Shown: positions 1-13,164, counted from the first letter of the stretch. The stretch: 64,000 nt of DNA from Hanleya hanleyi (GCA_036873755.1 JAVTVY010033801.1:81522-145521), one strand, 5' to 3'. A program made the numbers and translations. The notes: generated by a model not told the origin, from the letters alone.

Positions 1-835
1 TCCACATACAATCAACGCCAAAGATTTAAAAATACAGTGGCGCAATACCTTTCCCAAAGTGCTTATACCTCTTGAAGGGCCCTCGTCAACAGGGTTGAAA
101 GAAGCTTGGCGCTGAAGCTTTTAGAACGAGGTATCAAACTAGTTTTTTATGGTGTTTATGCATTCTGGGAGTCCAATACACTTTTGCTATATCGTTACGA
201 GTCTTTTGGAGACAATATTTCTTTCATTGATAAATGTTGTTATGATTAGGTAAATCATTCAGAGTAAATGCAGCATAGGAGTAAGTTGACGTATTCGATG
301 ATGGTGTGCTTATACTCAATTCCTTAGCTAGTACCTGGCAATAGTAATATTTACAATGAATATTATATTATTTGGAGCTTTGTCTGCCGTGAGTATGACG
401 AATTTACTCTGCAGATTTGCTAGAACTTCTTGCAAAATGAGCTTTCGCAGTACTTGTTTTTCTTGGGGAAATGTACTATTGTCATTATGGCGGATTCTTG
501 CAACGGTCTTACTCTTGGTGAGGTCCAGCCAATCAAAGAGTACAGTAGGTTCAACTTTTTCTCGCTTTGATCAGTCAATAACTTACTGTTCCAGTGCAGT
601 CAGGACTATTTTCTGGTCAGCCTCCAGGTGTATTCTTCATGGCTCTTCATATTTAGGTCTCTTCATCAGAAGCTCTTCGGGGTCCTTTTCGCTCACTATG
701 TTAATGTTATCAGTCACAATAGTTTGCACGGTGTAAAGATAAAGTTCGTCGATTCACAATCACAACTATGGCCTTCAGACGTGTATAAGTTTCAGTCAAA
801 CTCCTTGACAGCACCAGAGTAATTGAATATTTTGG
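1..835 (-). pseudogene. Penelope-related retroelement, RT upstream region (fragment)
   Basis: On the minus strand broken reading frames carry pieces typical of a large family of animal retroelement ORFs: LLMKRPKYEEP at about 666-634, TADKAPNN at about 393-370, YWTPRMHKH at about 180-150 and LLTRALQ near 100-80. The DK motif followed by a 'P-x-hydrophobic-HK' motif upstream of the RT resembles the N-terminal RT region of Penelope-like elements; that class assignment is inference. Stops and frame changes interrupt every segment, so it is dead. The same segment recurs at 26081-26960. The window starts inside it. Confidence 0.6.
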
Positions 836-1560
836 AGATTGTAGATTTGGAAGCTTTTGTCTGACTCTTTGTGCAGCTGGAAAGGCTAGACTTAGTATAA
901 GATTTAGTATACTTATATGAAAGGTAATTGGGTTATGTGAACTTAAAATAGTTGGGTACAGCGTCGCGTACATTTGGATCATTCGGGATTCGTGGTAAAC
1001 TAATTATGTCCAGACATTTATCTAAGAAAGGCTTGGAAAAACGATATATTTTGAAAAACTGCAGTGACTGCGGGCGGTATTATTTTTCGTGGAGACACAG
1101 TTCGTTGTATATCTCTGGGTATTAAATTTAAAGCTCTCGGAGGTAACGCATACAGGACCAAGCTATGTATACATTTGGGTGTGTTAATTAATTTATAGTT
1201 ATATGATCATGAATCAACGCACTATTTTCCTTTCTCCAACCATGGCTGAGAAGTATCCGTTAAATAGTTGGATAGTATTGGATATATTATAATGGCGGTT
1301 TGTTGCATTGTCGAACCCTTTGACATTATCAATTAAACCATACGATAACATCAACCGAAGTTCTAGCATCTAGAATAGCTCCCGCTATCGGGTTTTCTCT
1401 CAGATCCAAAGAGGGAATACTTGGTAGACGACGTCTATGATCTGAATACCAAATCTTCCCAGCCATGGTCGGGACCAGAACATGCACTCCATCACTGAAT
1501 ATGGGGTGTGAGAATGTAGCGGTACTTACTATGTGCCTCTTAATTTGGCCACATGTTATA
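836..1560. repeat. Flank of the retroelement fragment, repeated at 26.9-29.0 kb
   Basis: No gene seen. Stretches at about 1190-1320 match about 26985-27120, and 1335-1560 matches about 28680-28990 in direct orientation (both contain the run TTCTAGCATCT followed by TTTTCTCTCAGATCC). It is therefore one member of a duplicated block whose other copy was split by a MITE and by inverted retroelement pieces. Confidence 0.6.
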
Positions 1561-1774
1561 CCGTTAAACCCATAAGCTTCAACTTATGGGCGTGTTTCGG
1601 AAACTGATACCTGTCGGCAGGTTTGAAATGGTATTGATTGCAGCCATATTAATCTCAGATGACAGTTACTGGGAAAATATACATGTAGAACATATGTATA
1701 AAATTATGTCAGTTATAACCAGTTCAAAATGTTGTCCTTGGTTAAAGTATGAAGCAAAGTTAAATTATATGACC

Positions 1775-3850
1775 CAGGAGCTGATCAGCTGAAGCCACGG
1801 GTCAGCGCACAGATATAGCTCTACTATATGTTCTCCCAATGTGTGAGCTTCTCTCAGGAATAATGTGGAAAATGCAGATCGTCGGAGTACCCAAAGCTAC
1901 CGGGTATCAGTTGTCTCACTGGAACACCAGCCCCCCCCCCCCCCTTTCAAGTCGTACCCAAAACCCTACAAATAACCGTAACAATTCATAACCTTCTATG
2001 CTTTAACCCTACCTGGCCCGGGGGGGGGGGAGGCGAAATGGTCCCCCTACCAAACTTTCTGTGCTATCTCCGGAACGACAAAAAATGGAAAGCGGAAACT
2101 CCGTGACTTTTTAGTTTATCATATTGGGATCATTTTGAGCCTACTTGCGTGACACCCCGAACAGAGGATCATGAGAAAATTCAAGATGGCGCCCACGTGG
2201 GGTCCCAGAAAAGTGATGTTTTTGTCATATTTCTTCAAAATTCCTACTTTTCCGCGATGAAAAGCGGGCAAAAACTATTTTATTTCATATCACATTAATA
2301 TTTACTAATTTATCACGCAGTTTTTGCGAAGAAATTGCATAAATAAAAAAATCGGAAAATCTGACTGAAAAATCGATCAAAAAATGCCGTTTTTGAAAAT
2401 GACGTCACTGTGGCGTCATCATGGCAGCCATCTTGGGTTTTTTACATTTTCTGGTAGAGCTTGACCCAAGGGTATAGTGTGGTAAATTTCAGCTACCTAG
2501 CTCAAGGGGTAAGGAAAATAATTAGGGGCCATTTCGGCCCCCCCCCCCCCCAGACCACAACAGGTCCCAAAAAGCCCAGGCCAGATAGGGTTAAGCCAGC
2601 GGGGAGGAAGCACATTACCTTGAGTCTCCCAATCGAAAGTGGGAACAGGATAGTCCTTTACTTATTATATCTACGTAAATATGTCTTTATCCACACGATT
2701 TATCCAACACATCTCCGAGGCATAGTGTAAAAAGCACAATTTTCATCCAGTATAACGTTGAACACACCTCCCATAACTTCACACTGGTAAATCTTTTACT
2801 CTCCTCGCGTGATCGTCATGTGTATTTTATGCAAATGTAATTTGTCTAAAATCCCAAGCGACGCTCATATATGCAGGAAATGGTCACTTCTTTATCATTG
2901 GTCCCAATAGATGTTCGTTACACGGATTCATTACCGAGTTTAAGATATACCGGTATTAGCGAGAGCTCTGTTGAAATATACAAGCGTATAGAACTGAATT
3001 ACCACTAATTACACTTCCTCTAATGGAAAACTGAATATACCGTTCACGAAAACTCAGTAGCAAGACATTTGCTCAGCGTTATCTAGAATTCTGAAATCAT
3101 GAGTTGTTGGCTCCATTTACAATCTCCCATTCCCGATCGGTCATCTAATATTTTTTATTTCTCTCATTCCTAGTTTGTGGAGATGACAAGAAGAATTAGT
3201 TAGTTACAACATTAATTATGTGATATCAGATATAATTGAAATCATCAGAGGTAATTTTCTAGAACGTTATCCATTTCGCAATTATTCTTGTTCATTTTCC
3301 AAACTCTTGTTCCGCTCAAAACGCATGCATATTATACGATGCATATCAACCCCCGCATCTGTGTACATGCGATTTAATAGCGTCAGATTATTATACGGTT
3401 CGTCCAGGCCCACTTGTCTGAATGAAGGAAAATATTTTTTCGCGTTCATTTATCTTTTGAAATCCACTCACATAGTCCAATTGCTGTAATCTCAATAAGT
3501 TCTTTGACAATGTTTATTAACTGAATGCTATATAATGTGTAGACTATAAATGTAACAAAAAGAGTGCAAGTTTTGAAATATCACATGCGTGTAGTTCGAC
3601 TGTAAGAGAAATACATGTGGCATGCTTTGTAATTGAACAAGTGAACGCATCTTACAATGAGATAATCTTCATTACAGAGTTCGTTTCCCATGCTGCCAGG
3701 CATTATTTAAACCAATCAAATATATGGTTCGAAAGATAACCTATCCATACCGTTTGTATATGCAGTCACGTGATTCTTGAAACAATCCAATCAAAAAGTT
3801 GTTTTGAATACTACGTGTATTACACTTGGGGAATACATGACAGCTGTCAG
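1775..3850 (+). repeat. Dispersed block A, copy 1 (interrupted by a MITE)
   Basis: About 2 kb that aligns by eye to 50028-51600 in the same orientation (for example the shared run GGAGCTGATCAGCTGAAGCC at about 1779 and 50032). The only large difference in the middle is the MITE at 2007-2590, absent from the other copy. No coding potential recognised; the ORF-like stretches are not conserved between copies as proteins. Confidence 0.75.
2007..2590 (-). mobile_element. piggyBac-like MITE, full copy with TTAA target sites
   Basis: 584-bp element with termini CCCTACCTGGCC and GGCCAGATAGGG, flanked by TTAA at 2003-2006 and 2591-2594. TTAA duplication and CCCT termini are hallmarks of piggyBac-type transposition. 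It is non-coding and reverse-complementary to the copy at 27128-27699. The paralogous empty site at 50281-50284 has a single TTAA, which shows the insertion boundaries directly. Poly-C/poly-G runs lie just inside both ends. Confidence 0.88.
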
Positions 3851-4555
3851 GGTCTCTATCCCGTTACACCTAAGATATCACTGAGCGGACGGTTGTTTAA
3901 TACAGAATATGATCATTTGACTTTCACGCAATGTAGGACGTAGCCTATCATCCTGTACCCCGAAACACACTACAGGCATAATTTTCTGGAAGAACCCGCC
4001 CAGTTCTCAAGGGCGTCGTTAGGCAAGCGTCGGGCGCGAAGAACTCCTTTCAGAGTCCAACTGCATGTTATTTTCTTACAATGAGCATCACAGTACTGGG
4101 CTCTCTAAAGCAAGCATAAGAAACGACACCTCTCGAGAAATCCTGACGACGCCCATGGTTCTCCCAGTTTTTTTTCTGGGCGACATTGTGCGTACGAAGG
4201 GGTACAAAGACAGAGGAATCACTGACGCGATTACAAGTACAATGAATAGTTAACAAATATCTACCAGTATAACTTGTCCAAACCAGATCGATCAACTTGT
4301 ACATGGACGATTCTTTATTTCTCCTTTTTATATCTCCTATTGCCCTCTCCTTGTTATTTATTTATTCTAAAATATAGCGCTTGTAAAGATCTTGAATGAT
4401 CTAAGAAATGTATCCTGAAATTTGAATGAAAAATTGAGTTGATGGTCCGCGAAATCCGTATGGGAAACGGCCCTCGAACTACAATTTCTGTTACAAAATG
4501 GCCTCTATCTGTTGCAAAGAAGTATGAGATGTGACTCTCATTTGCTCACTAAGGT
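3851..4555. other. No gene recognised
   Basis: Sequence present in block A copy 1 only, not in the 50-kb copy, so probably an insertion. No coherent ORF, RNA or repeat structure seen. Confidence 0.4.
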
Positions 4556-4710
4556 TCACTGTGGCCAGCTATTTTCATCAGAGGGGTGCCCATGCGTCAG
4601 ATACGGCGGTCATCGCAGCAAAAAAATATCACCTCTGTTAACTCATAGGACGAATTGAAATATCACACTTTTTCCTGTGCTTAACCCTACCTGGCCTGGG
4701 GGGACGGGCA
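4556..4710 (+). repeat. Block A tail with solo MITE end
   Basis: 4560-4680 matches 51540-51655 (shared TTTTCATCAGAGGGG and ATATCACCTCTGTTA). It ends in TTAACCCTACCTGGCCTGGG at 4681-4700, the left terminus of the piggyBac-like MITE, after which similarity stops: a truncated MITE copy inserted at the same TTAA as the one at 51658. Confidence 0.65.
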
Positions 4711-6054
4711 ATAAGATTACATGTGCGCACTCACAAATTTCACTGTATAGTTGATAAAAATATATTGTCTGTGATGTACTTGAACGACTCCCTGGTAAAT
4801 CAGGTAATGATTTCTGGCATTTTGGAAATAGTCTCCACAAGAAATAATAACGAAGATGTAAAAGTTTATGTTGCAGCACGACGTTGTTGAAGTAAATCGT
4901 TTTGGATTCGCTCCAACATTTAGCAATATATTCTTGATTGCAAGGAATACGCGATGTTGAATTATCAAATTCTTTTCTCATCCCGTGAACCATCGTACCC
5001 TCAAGTCCATGTTGGGACTACTTTATATTGACCGATCGATAGTTAGTCCAATCGATGGAGTACAAAAATAAGCCATACATTAAGGATACCAGCTTATCTA
5101 AGGCATCATTGTTTCACATGGACTCGTCGCCCTTTAGGGCACACCTGATCTTGTCTTGAGTTGGCGAACAGACCATCATGGCACGCTTTTCCTGATATCG
5201 CATTCCAGCATCCCTCCGGGAAATTGAAGATTTCCAGCATCAACCGACTCTCTCCAATAATGTTCTGCCGCGAAATTTGATTATATAGCGGGCAACGGAA
5301 TATCATTAGAGGAGAGTGGATTCTATTCTTAAATCAATTCAAGCCGAAGACGTCTCCTGCTGCCTTACAGGAAAACGGATTATTGGTGCGATGAGGCATA
5401 CTGTTCATGATACATGTACCGGTATACTATACTTCGCAGTATCATTAAATTCTATATTTGATTTTCAATGATAAAATGTCCACTACACACCGCCTTGTAA
5501 TATAGTTCGTGTCAGTGAGTAACTGCTGTAGTGATGCCAAGTTCTTTTTCATTTCAGTTTAGAATCGAAGACGTCATAAGAAAGCAACAAATTCATTAAC
5601 TATAAATAATTACACGCCCCTCTTGTATGGCGTTATACAATATCATTGAGAGTATGGAGCGATTCAGGAATGTTTCCAGATTCCAGAATATGTTCACAGT
5701 GTCTTTCTTCATTGGCTTTTCTGTCTTTCTTCGTTGGATTTTCTTTACGATCCATCAGTATCGGCTTAGTGATAGCATAAAATAAGTCTGCTTGATAATC
5801 AAAGGCGTAATTGTTGAGACATTCCCTTCAGATCATGATCGAAGACGCTTTAATGATCACCTTGTTGACCTACTATCGAACCGATATTGATCAAAAGCTA
5901 TTGTGAGATTTTAACTGCTTCCTTAGACATTGATGTTCTGCATTCGATAACTGTACACGCGTGGAAACGTGCGTCTACAACTGGAAAATCTTCACAATTC
6001 CGTTGTATAGTCTTGGAACACGATAAGATATCTTAGAAGAAGGTATAATTACAA
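4711..6054. other. No gene recognised
   Basis: AT-rich single-copy-looking DNA. Short minus-strand ORFs (such as 4643-4993) have no recognisable motif and begin or end inside repeats. Nothing else supported. Confidence 0.4.
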
Positions 6055-6425
6055 CGCATATAAGGAAAGTGAGAGGAGGTGCCGACATACTGACAGAGCC
6101 ACATGACTCTACAGTATAGTCTTCTGGTTAACCTATTCTAATGCACATACCATGATCTAACGATTTGTGATATGTGTTATATCTGCGGTACGCTCCTATT
6201 CTACCTACTCATGTGGCAACCTGGATGACATGACCACACGGCCCCCAGCAACAAGCGGCATCAGATACAAACCCAGAGAGCTACGATGGAAATTCTCTGA
6301 CAACTCGCATATTGCCAACCGGTGAGCTGTGTCGCTGTGATAACTCGCACGCTGGGTAGTGGTGAGCTGTATCGGTGCAGGTGAAAATGACGGCATTTGA
6401 CACAAAAGATTATGCATCTCTAATC
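6055..6425 (-). repeat. Retroelement 3'-flank repeat, copy 1
   Basis: Matches 19336-19700 over about 360 bp in direct orientation (shared TAGTCTTCTGGTTAACCTAT, TGACCACACGGCCCC). Its reverse complement resembles the sequence after the stop codon of the retroelement ORF at 28290 (conserved GCTAGGGGCCGT and AACAGGYACAAT runs), so it is probably a 3'-flank fragment of that family. Confidence 0.55.
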
Positions 6426-7078
6426 ATCTAATCAAACGGTATAATCAATCGATCGCACTAATAACATGTATAAGACCGAGATATTTTCGCATACAAAAAG
6501 ATGGTTATTGGATGAAAGCACGCTGCACACTGAGCACGCTGACTTGGTTTACTCGTATATATTGTGATGTAATTTGTAATGTACTTTCAGTCGTCACATA
6601 TTGACGCCTGAGTCAGTGACAGCGTGACCCCACGAATGCGATTATGGGATGCATCGTAAGGATGAGCGATTTGGGGATTGGGGTCTCGAAACCTGACTAA
6701 TTATTGGGTCTATGAAAAGACAAGAATGTCTAAGTATCCCTAATAATAAGGAGTGTAAGAGCTCATAAATTTTACTTTCATTTGATCTGTGTGAGAAGTT
6801 TTGACATCATGACCTTAATAATTCTTTATATTTAATGAACTATTCTACCACTATAGTACCAGCTTAATACTGCATAAATGCATTAATTATTCAACTATTG
6901 CTTTCCGTGTTTGGAGTATTCCACTCCTGCTATAGTTGACGAATATTACATACAGTTTTAATGAGTTCTTCTAGTGTAACCTGCGCAGACAAATCTACAA
7001 CGATGCACTCTAGGGTTCGATATGCTGAAAATTTTCTGTGGCAATTTCCGACATCATAATCTTTGGACATCTCCTATC
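6426..7078. other. No gene recognised
   Basis: AT-rich stretch without coding signal or clear repeats. Confidence 0.4.
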
Positions 7079-7446
7079 CCTTGTTAATTTCCGAATTCGG
7101 AATCTTTGGAAATTTGGAGGTCAGTGTCTTTTGGGATTTTCTGAGTTCGAAATCTTTGGCAATTGTGAGTTCGGAATTTTTGTCAATTTTTAAATAAGGA
7201 ACCTTTGGTGATTTCATAGTTCGAAATCTTTAGTAATTTCAAGTTTTGCTACCCTTGGTAATTTCCGAGTTCCGAATCTGTGCTGACAAAAGAGTTCAGA
7301 TTCTTCCGTAATTTGTTTTTAGAAAATATCTGGTAATTAACGAGTTCGGAATCTTTGGTAATTTCCGAGTATTGAATCTTTGGTAATTTTCTTGTTCGAA
7401 ATCTTTGGTAATTAACGAGTTCGGAATCTTTAGTAATTTCCGAGTA
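7079..7446. repeat. Short-period degenerate tandem repeat
   Basis: About 14 imperfect copies of a roughly 24-bp unit close to TTCCGAGTTCGGAATCTTTG plus GTAA. The 79-aa minus-strand ORF here is simply the translated repeat and is not treated as a gene. Confidence 0.8.
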
Positions 7447-7596
7447 AGTGGTATATGGCATTACTACCTGCGAGACAAATAGCTGCAATTTTGAAAACGA
7501 TCGGATTGAATATCAACATAGATGAGAAAGTAACATTTTGGTGTTTCTATAAAGGCCCATAATAAACCCAAAAAAAACATTTTAACTTAGTTTTAA

Positions 7597-7775
7597 CCCT
7601 ATTTGGCCTGTGCTTCCTGGACCTGTCCTGGCCTGGAAAGGGGCCATTTCGACATTCCTCCCCCTAATTATTTTTCTTACCCCTTTACTAGAAAATGTGA
7701 TCAAATCCAGGATGCTACAGTGACGTCATTTAAAATAGACATTTTTGTCGATTATTAGGTCAGAATTTGTCATTT
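7597..7775 (+). mobile_element. Truncated piggyBac-like MITE
   Basis: Begins TTAACCCTATTTGGCCTG at 7593 and follows the MITE consensus (CCCCCTAATTATTTTTCTTACCCC, then the TGACGTCA-containing part) for about 180 bp before breaking off at a different repeat head (7779). Confidence 0.75.
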
Positions 7776-7778
7776 TTA

Positions 7779-7990
7779 CTCCTCAGCCCCTACGGGCTAA
7801 GGAGTATTGTTGTGGCCCCAGCAGTGTGTCTGTCCGTCTGTCCGAGCCGTATCTCGAAAACTATTTTGAGGAAGTTCTTGAAACTTACAGGTTATGATCC
7901 TTCTATTTTTTACTTGTGCCTTTGAGACTTTCAGGTCAAACCAGTCATTATTTATTTTTTTACAATTTTTTTTATTTTTCTACCATTTTC
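7779..7990 (+). repeat. Hairpin-headed repeat fragment
   Basis: Starts with a short inverted repeat, CTCCTCAGCCCC TACG GGGCTAAGGAG-like, then GTCTGTCCGTCTGTCCGAG and a 'CGTATCTCGAAAAC' segment. This is the same head architecture (GC hairpin, TCCG-rich tract, A/T-rich body) as the arrays between 9.3 and 21 kb. The complementary tail GGGGCTGAGGAG appears at 15493. Confidence 0.6.
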
Positions 7991-8194
7991 CAGTCTTCTA
8001 AAAAGGGATCTGGAAGTATGCATACATTAGCCCTACTTTTATACTGATTTACATACTCTTATTTGCATGTAGCCTATCAAAGAGCTCCATAGTAAAGTTG
8101 TATTTCAGCCATTGGTTCAGTGTAGTGAATGACTGGCCACTGGTTTGGTCCAGAAGTCTATTCCTCTGCATATTCAGTAGTACGGTATTGCCAG

Positions 8195-8605
8195 ACTAAT
8201 TGTCGTATCCCTACGCTGTTGATAAAAAAATAGTCTGACATTAAAACTGTGAAAATCGAATTGTTATTTCGCCTAAAGGTTCTCAGAATGGATTTGAACG
8301 ATAATAAACGCCTGTTTTATCGGAAAAGGGCAACTTGTACTTTGTCTTGTAACAGAATTTTAGGAACCCGTGAGATTCTGTCAAAAACGAAAGTAGTCAA
8401 AAACGAAAGTAGTGCCCATGTGTTTGTGCTTCCTGCCAACACGTCCGATGATGGGAGTTGAGTTTTCAGTTGTAAAATGAACTGTGGTCGTCGGCCAGTA
8501 CAAGCGGTGTCTCGCATAACAAGTCCTCTAAAATATACTTCATGGAAGATAGCGAAAGGTATGGCCAACCCAATAAATTAACGCAAACATCATCATCGTT
8601 GCTGC

Positions 8606-8639
<34 letters not shown>

Positions 8640-9320
8640 GCACTGAAGCTAATGCATTACCAACGGACATTCGTCAGGAGAGTTTCTATCTCACATAATG
8701 ATGGGATGTGATTTTCGGCTATCGGAGCCAGTTTTTCTTAGAGAAGTGAAATTCTCCACAGTATCTGTATGTAATTTGTGCATTTTTATTCTGAAATTTG
8801 AAGGAAATGTGTTCAGGATCAAAGAAAATCTCCAATACCTCACGTAGGTTTTTTTTTCAAAGCACAATGAAGTTGGGCTTGCAATGTTGTAACATTGTGA
8901 CTAGGCACTATGAAAATAACATGTGAGGTATCGAAGGTTTGTTTTGATTCTGAATAGATTTCCTTCGAATTTCAGAATAAAAATGCACAAATTACATAGA
9001 GATACTGTGGGGAATTTCACTTCTCTGAGATGAACTGGCTCCGATATTTTGCCGAAAATCCCATCCCATCCTGATACAGCTCAGTAACTCTAGCCGGTTG
9101 TAGTTATTTCTTTCATGTGTAACATTTAAAAAAATTATATTTTTTTTTAAATATATAAAACAGGGATTGAATTGTGAATAATATTGTGAATATTTTTTTA
9201 AAATAATTGTTTGTTTCACGTTAACATCAACTGCTTGACAGGATATGGGGCAACAGGACAAAAGACCCATCCGACACTTAGTTTCAGGCCAGGGCAATAA
9301 GATCACAACTGTGCATGTTT
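8195..9320 (+). repeat. Dispersed block B, copy 1
   Basis: Shares long runs with 14425-15290 (for example TGTCGTATCCCTACGCTGTTGA). A GTT/TTG microsatellite sits at 8607-8641. A 70-aa ORF at 8249-8461 has a counterpart at 14476-14688, but the frame diverges in the last third and the flanks are equally conserved, so I do not call a gene. The block includes an internal inverted pair (about 8735-8835 against 8935-9010). Confidence 0.65.
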
Positions 9321-9322
9321 TT

Positions 9323-10085
9323 TTTTACCCCTCCGTAAAAATTTGGCCGAAGGGTATTGTCGTCGTCATGTACGTCCGTCCGTCTGTCTGTCACACCTTT
9401 CTCGTTACCAAGATATCTTTAGAACGACTCACCCTAGGCACACCAAACTTGCAGTGCACATCCGTATGCTCTTGACCCAGAACCCTATTGAATCTGGGCC
9501 TGATTGGTTGGAAACTTTGGCGGCCATCTTTAATTTATGCGAAACCATCACAGCTTTCTCGTTACCAAGATATCTTTAGAACAACTTACCCTAGACACAC
9601 CAAACTTGCACTGCACATCCATATGCTCATGAGCCAGAACTCTATTGAATCTGGACCTGATTGATTGGAAACTTTGGCGGCCATATTTAATTTATGCGAA
9701 ATCATTAATCTTGTGTATCTTATGTACAATTTCCCTGTTCAGTGTGAAACTTGGTATAGATCATCGATGCATCAAGAAACTTCAAAGGAATGACCAAACC
9801 AGTTTCCCTGATTCGGTGGAAACATTGGCGGCCATCTTTAATTGATGCAAAATCTTTAATGATATATATCTCTGATACCATTCAAGTGTTCTATACGAAA
9901 CTTGGTATGTAGCATCGATCAAGAGACCTGCAATGTATAACCACATCAGTTCATCTGAGTGGCAGGAAGGATGGGCGGCCATCTTTAATTTATGCGAAAT
10001 CAATGATGATCTATATCTCTGATACTGTTCAAGTGCTCGATGTAAAATTTGGTATACATCATTGATGTATCAATAGACAGTTCTG
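9323..10085 (+). repeat. Hairpin-headed ~165-bp tandem array
   Basis: Head TACCCCTCCGTAAAAATTTGGCCGAAGGG followed (in separate runs) by a TCCGTCCGTC tract, then repeats with the recurring core GGCGGCCATCTTTAATTTATG every ~165 bp. Related arrays lie at 11947-13164 and 20029-21073. ORFs across it are repeat translations. Confidence 0.8.
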
Positions 10086-10470
10086 GTTTTTACCCCTCGG
10101 CCAACTTTGGCCTAGGGGTATTGTCGTCATCATGTACGGCTGTCCGTACGTCCGTCCGTCCGTTACCGCGATATCTACAGAACCGTTTCATGCATGGCAA
10201 CCAAACTTGTTACATCTATTTATCTTCACGTAAATCAGAAGTAAATGAGTCATCTCGGACAATATTTTGCAGAGTTATGCCCCTTTTTACAAATATAAAT
10301 CCATTTAAGATATGTTATTGTGATAATTTCAGAACCGTTCCATATACAACATCCTAACGTGATACAGTTGTTTCTCTTGACCTGAACTAGATGCCTATCG
10401 AAAATGAGTCGTTTCAGATTGTATTTTGCAGAGTTATGCCCCCTGTCAAATAAAATCCACCAATTCCTAT
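10086..10470 (+). repeat. Second hairpin head and short array
   Basis: A new head, CCCCTCGGCC AACTTT GGCCTAGGGG, TCCG tract at 10140-10165, then two divergent units carrying 'GAACCGTTYCAT' and 'GCAGAGTTATGCCCC'. It abuts the preceding array without spacer. Confidence 0.7.
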
Positions 10471-11285
10471 GTTAAGTTTGCATATAATTTCTAAATCATG
10501 TTTGTATGCTATCACATTTATTTATTGATTGGATGACTCATTTATTGATTTATTCTCTTACACAATGCGAAGAACAAACGTTTATCTATAGTTTATGTAT
10601 TTATTCCAGAAACAAATTAATTTAAGGGGAGGAAAACTTTTTTTTTTTTCAAAGAAAGTACACTTACAATACCAGGGGTAAATATTTCTTCCGATGTTTT
10701 TGTCAGTTTTTGCCGGGGACTGTCTACTTGAAACGACTACTCTTAAAAATTAACAACTGAAAGTTAATGAATCAACTGAATTATTTTGAAAATAGTTTTG
10801 AAAATGAAAGTGATCAACACGAACAACAACAAAAACAACACACGGATAGTCGACACTGTCATTTGACGATCTGAAAATGATCTTTTTTTTAATGTGGTTG
10901 ATTCCTTTACTGAACTTCATTTTTGTCCTGCCTCTGTAGTCTACATGGTGTCATTCTTTTAGCAGGTTAAGGAAAAGCTGCACAATTCGGACAGCTAAAG
11001 TATAGGCTGATCTAGTTGAACAAAAGCTATTTTATTGCTTTCCATTTTATTTTGTCGAGTTAAATTCCCTTGAGGCGTTTTATCAACAGGAGATTTTCTG
11101 ATTGCACTCTTGTCTCTCGCTCCATTTTTAAGTTCAATGAGAGTTCAAAGAATACTGGATATCTGCTTGAAGTGGAAATTAAAATATTGTCTGGTTGAAT
11201 TTCATGTGAAAAGCCAATACGGCACAGGTGATGAAATCAAATAATTTAATTCTAAAGCAATATAAAAGAATTAAATATTCCTTTA
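10471..11285. other. No gene recognised
   Basis: AT-rich, with homopolymer runs and a CAACAACAAAAACAACA tract near 10820. No coding or repeat unit identified. Confidence 0.4.
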
Positions 11286-11946
11286 TTGTCCCCCGCTACG
11301 CAAGTGGGAGGGGGACTTGGAAATACTACCCGTCTGTCTGTTCGTCCGTCCGTCCTTCCGTCCATTCGAACCATGTTGTGAACGCGATATCTCAAGAACA
11401 ATTAAACTCATCAACTTCAAACTTGGAGGGTGACTTGACATCAGTGAGAAGATGGCTGGGATTGTTTTTCACCAAACTGCGTTATCGAAGATGGCCACCG
11501 TCGGCCATCTTAGATTCCAACCATCCCAAAAATGTTGTGAAAGCGATATGTCGAACAGTTCAACCGATTGACTTCAAACTTGGGGGGTGACTTGACATCA
11601 GTGAGAAGATGGCTGGGATTGTTTTTCACCAAACTGCGTTAACCAAGATGGCTGCCATCAGCCATCTTAGATTCCATCCATCTTCAAAATGTTATGAATA
11701 CGATATCTAGAGAACAATTCAACCGATCGACTTCAAATCTGGGGAGTGACTTCACATCAATAAGAAGATGACTGGAATTGTTTTTCACCAAACTGTGTTA
11801 ACCAAGATGGCTGCCATCAGCCATCCTGGATTCCATCCATCTCCAAACTGTTAATTATGAACACGATATCTCGAGAACAATTCAACCGATCGACTTCAAA
11901 TCTGGGGAGTGACTTCACATCAATAAGAAGATGACTGGAATTGTTT
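11286..11946 (+). repeat. Hairpin-headed array with ~160-bp units (type 2)
   Basis: Head GTCCCCCGC TACGCAAGT GGGAGGGGGAC, TCCG tract at 11340-11365, then four units each containing GCGATATCTCRAGAACAATT, CTTCAAACTTGG and AGAAGATGGCTGGGATTG. The same units recur at 13165-13985. Confidence 0.8.
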
Positions 11947-13164
11947 TTACCCCTCGGCCAATTTTGGCCATGGGGTATTGTCGTCGTCTTGTACGTCCGT
12001 CTGTCCGTACGTCCGTACGTCTGTACGTCCGTACGTCTGTACGTGAGCGAGATAGCCGGAGAACCGTTCCACTGAAGAATTCCAAATTTGGTATGCTTAT
12101 TTACCTAGTCAAGGACCAGAAGCCTATTTAATTGGGACCTGATTGGGTGAAAACTTTGTCGGCCATCTTTAATTTTATGCGAAATGGATAATGATTCATA
12201 TCTCGGAAACCATTGAACTGTTCAATACGAAAGTTGGTATACATCATCGATACATCAAGCAACTTTCAATGAATTACCAAACCGGCTTTTCTGATTGGGT
12301 GGAAATCCTGGAGGCCATCTTTAATTTATGCGAAATCGATAATGATACATCTCTGTTACCATTCAGTTGTTTTATATGAAAGTTGGTATACATCATCGAT
12401 ACATCCAGATACTTTGCATCGAGATCTGATTGACTGAACACCTTGGCGGCCATCTTTAATTTATGCAAAAACTTTAATGATATATATCTCTGATCCAATT
12501 TAAGTGTTCTATACCAAATTTGGTATACAGCATCGATGTAACAACTGACTTGCAATGAATAACCACATCAGTTCCTCTGAGTGGGGGAAGGATGGGCGGC
12601 CATCTTTAATTTATGCAAAATCATTAATGATCTCGTTCTCTGATACCGTTCAAGTGCTTGATGTAAAATTTGGTATACATCATCGATGCATCAAGAGACT
12701 TACGATAAATGACTGTTCTGGTATCCCTGATTGGGTGGAAACCTTGGTGGCCATCTTTAATTTATGCAAAATCTTTAATAATGTATATCTCTGATACCAT
12801 TTCAGTGTTCTATACGAAACTTGGTATACAGCATCAATGTATCAAGAGACTTTCAATGAATAACCACATCAGTTCCTCTGAGTGGCGGGAAGGATGGGCG
12901 GCCATCTTTCATTTATGCGAAATCATTAATGATCTCTATCTCTGATACCATTCAAATGCTCGTTGTAAAATTTGGTATACATCATTGATGCGTCAAGAAA
13001 TTTATGTAATGAATACCGGTTTCTCTGATTGGACGGAAATCTTAGGGGTCATTTCTAATTGCAAAATTTTTGATAATCTGTATATTTGACACTTGACTGC
13101 TTGGTGTTCCTGACATCTTGGTTCAAATTGAATGCATTATGAATGTACCCAGAGCCGAGGGGTT
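11947..13164 (+). repeat. Hairpin-headed ~165-bp tandem array with complementary tail
   Basis: Head ACCCCTCGGCC AATTTT GGCCATGGGG at 11948; TCCGT tract at 11993-12045; seven units with the core GGCGGCCATCTTTAATTTATG; tail CAGAGCCGAGGGG at about 13150-13162, complementary to the head. The head/tail complementarity marks the element boundaries. A nearly identical head-array-tail set is at 20029-21073. Confidence 0.82.

Noticed and set aside
12191..12945. Series of ORFs containing 'AIFNLCEI'-like repeats
   Set aside because: Product of the ~165-bp array; frames shift between units and no unit-length protein repeat is maintained.
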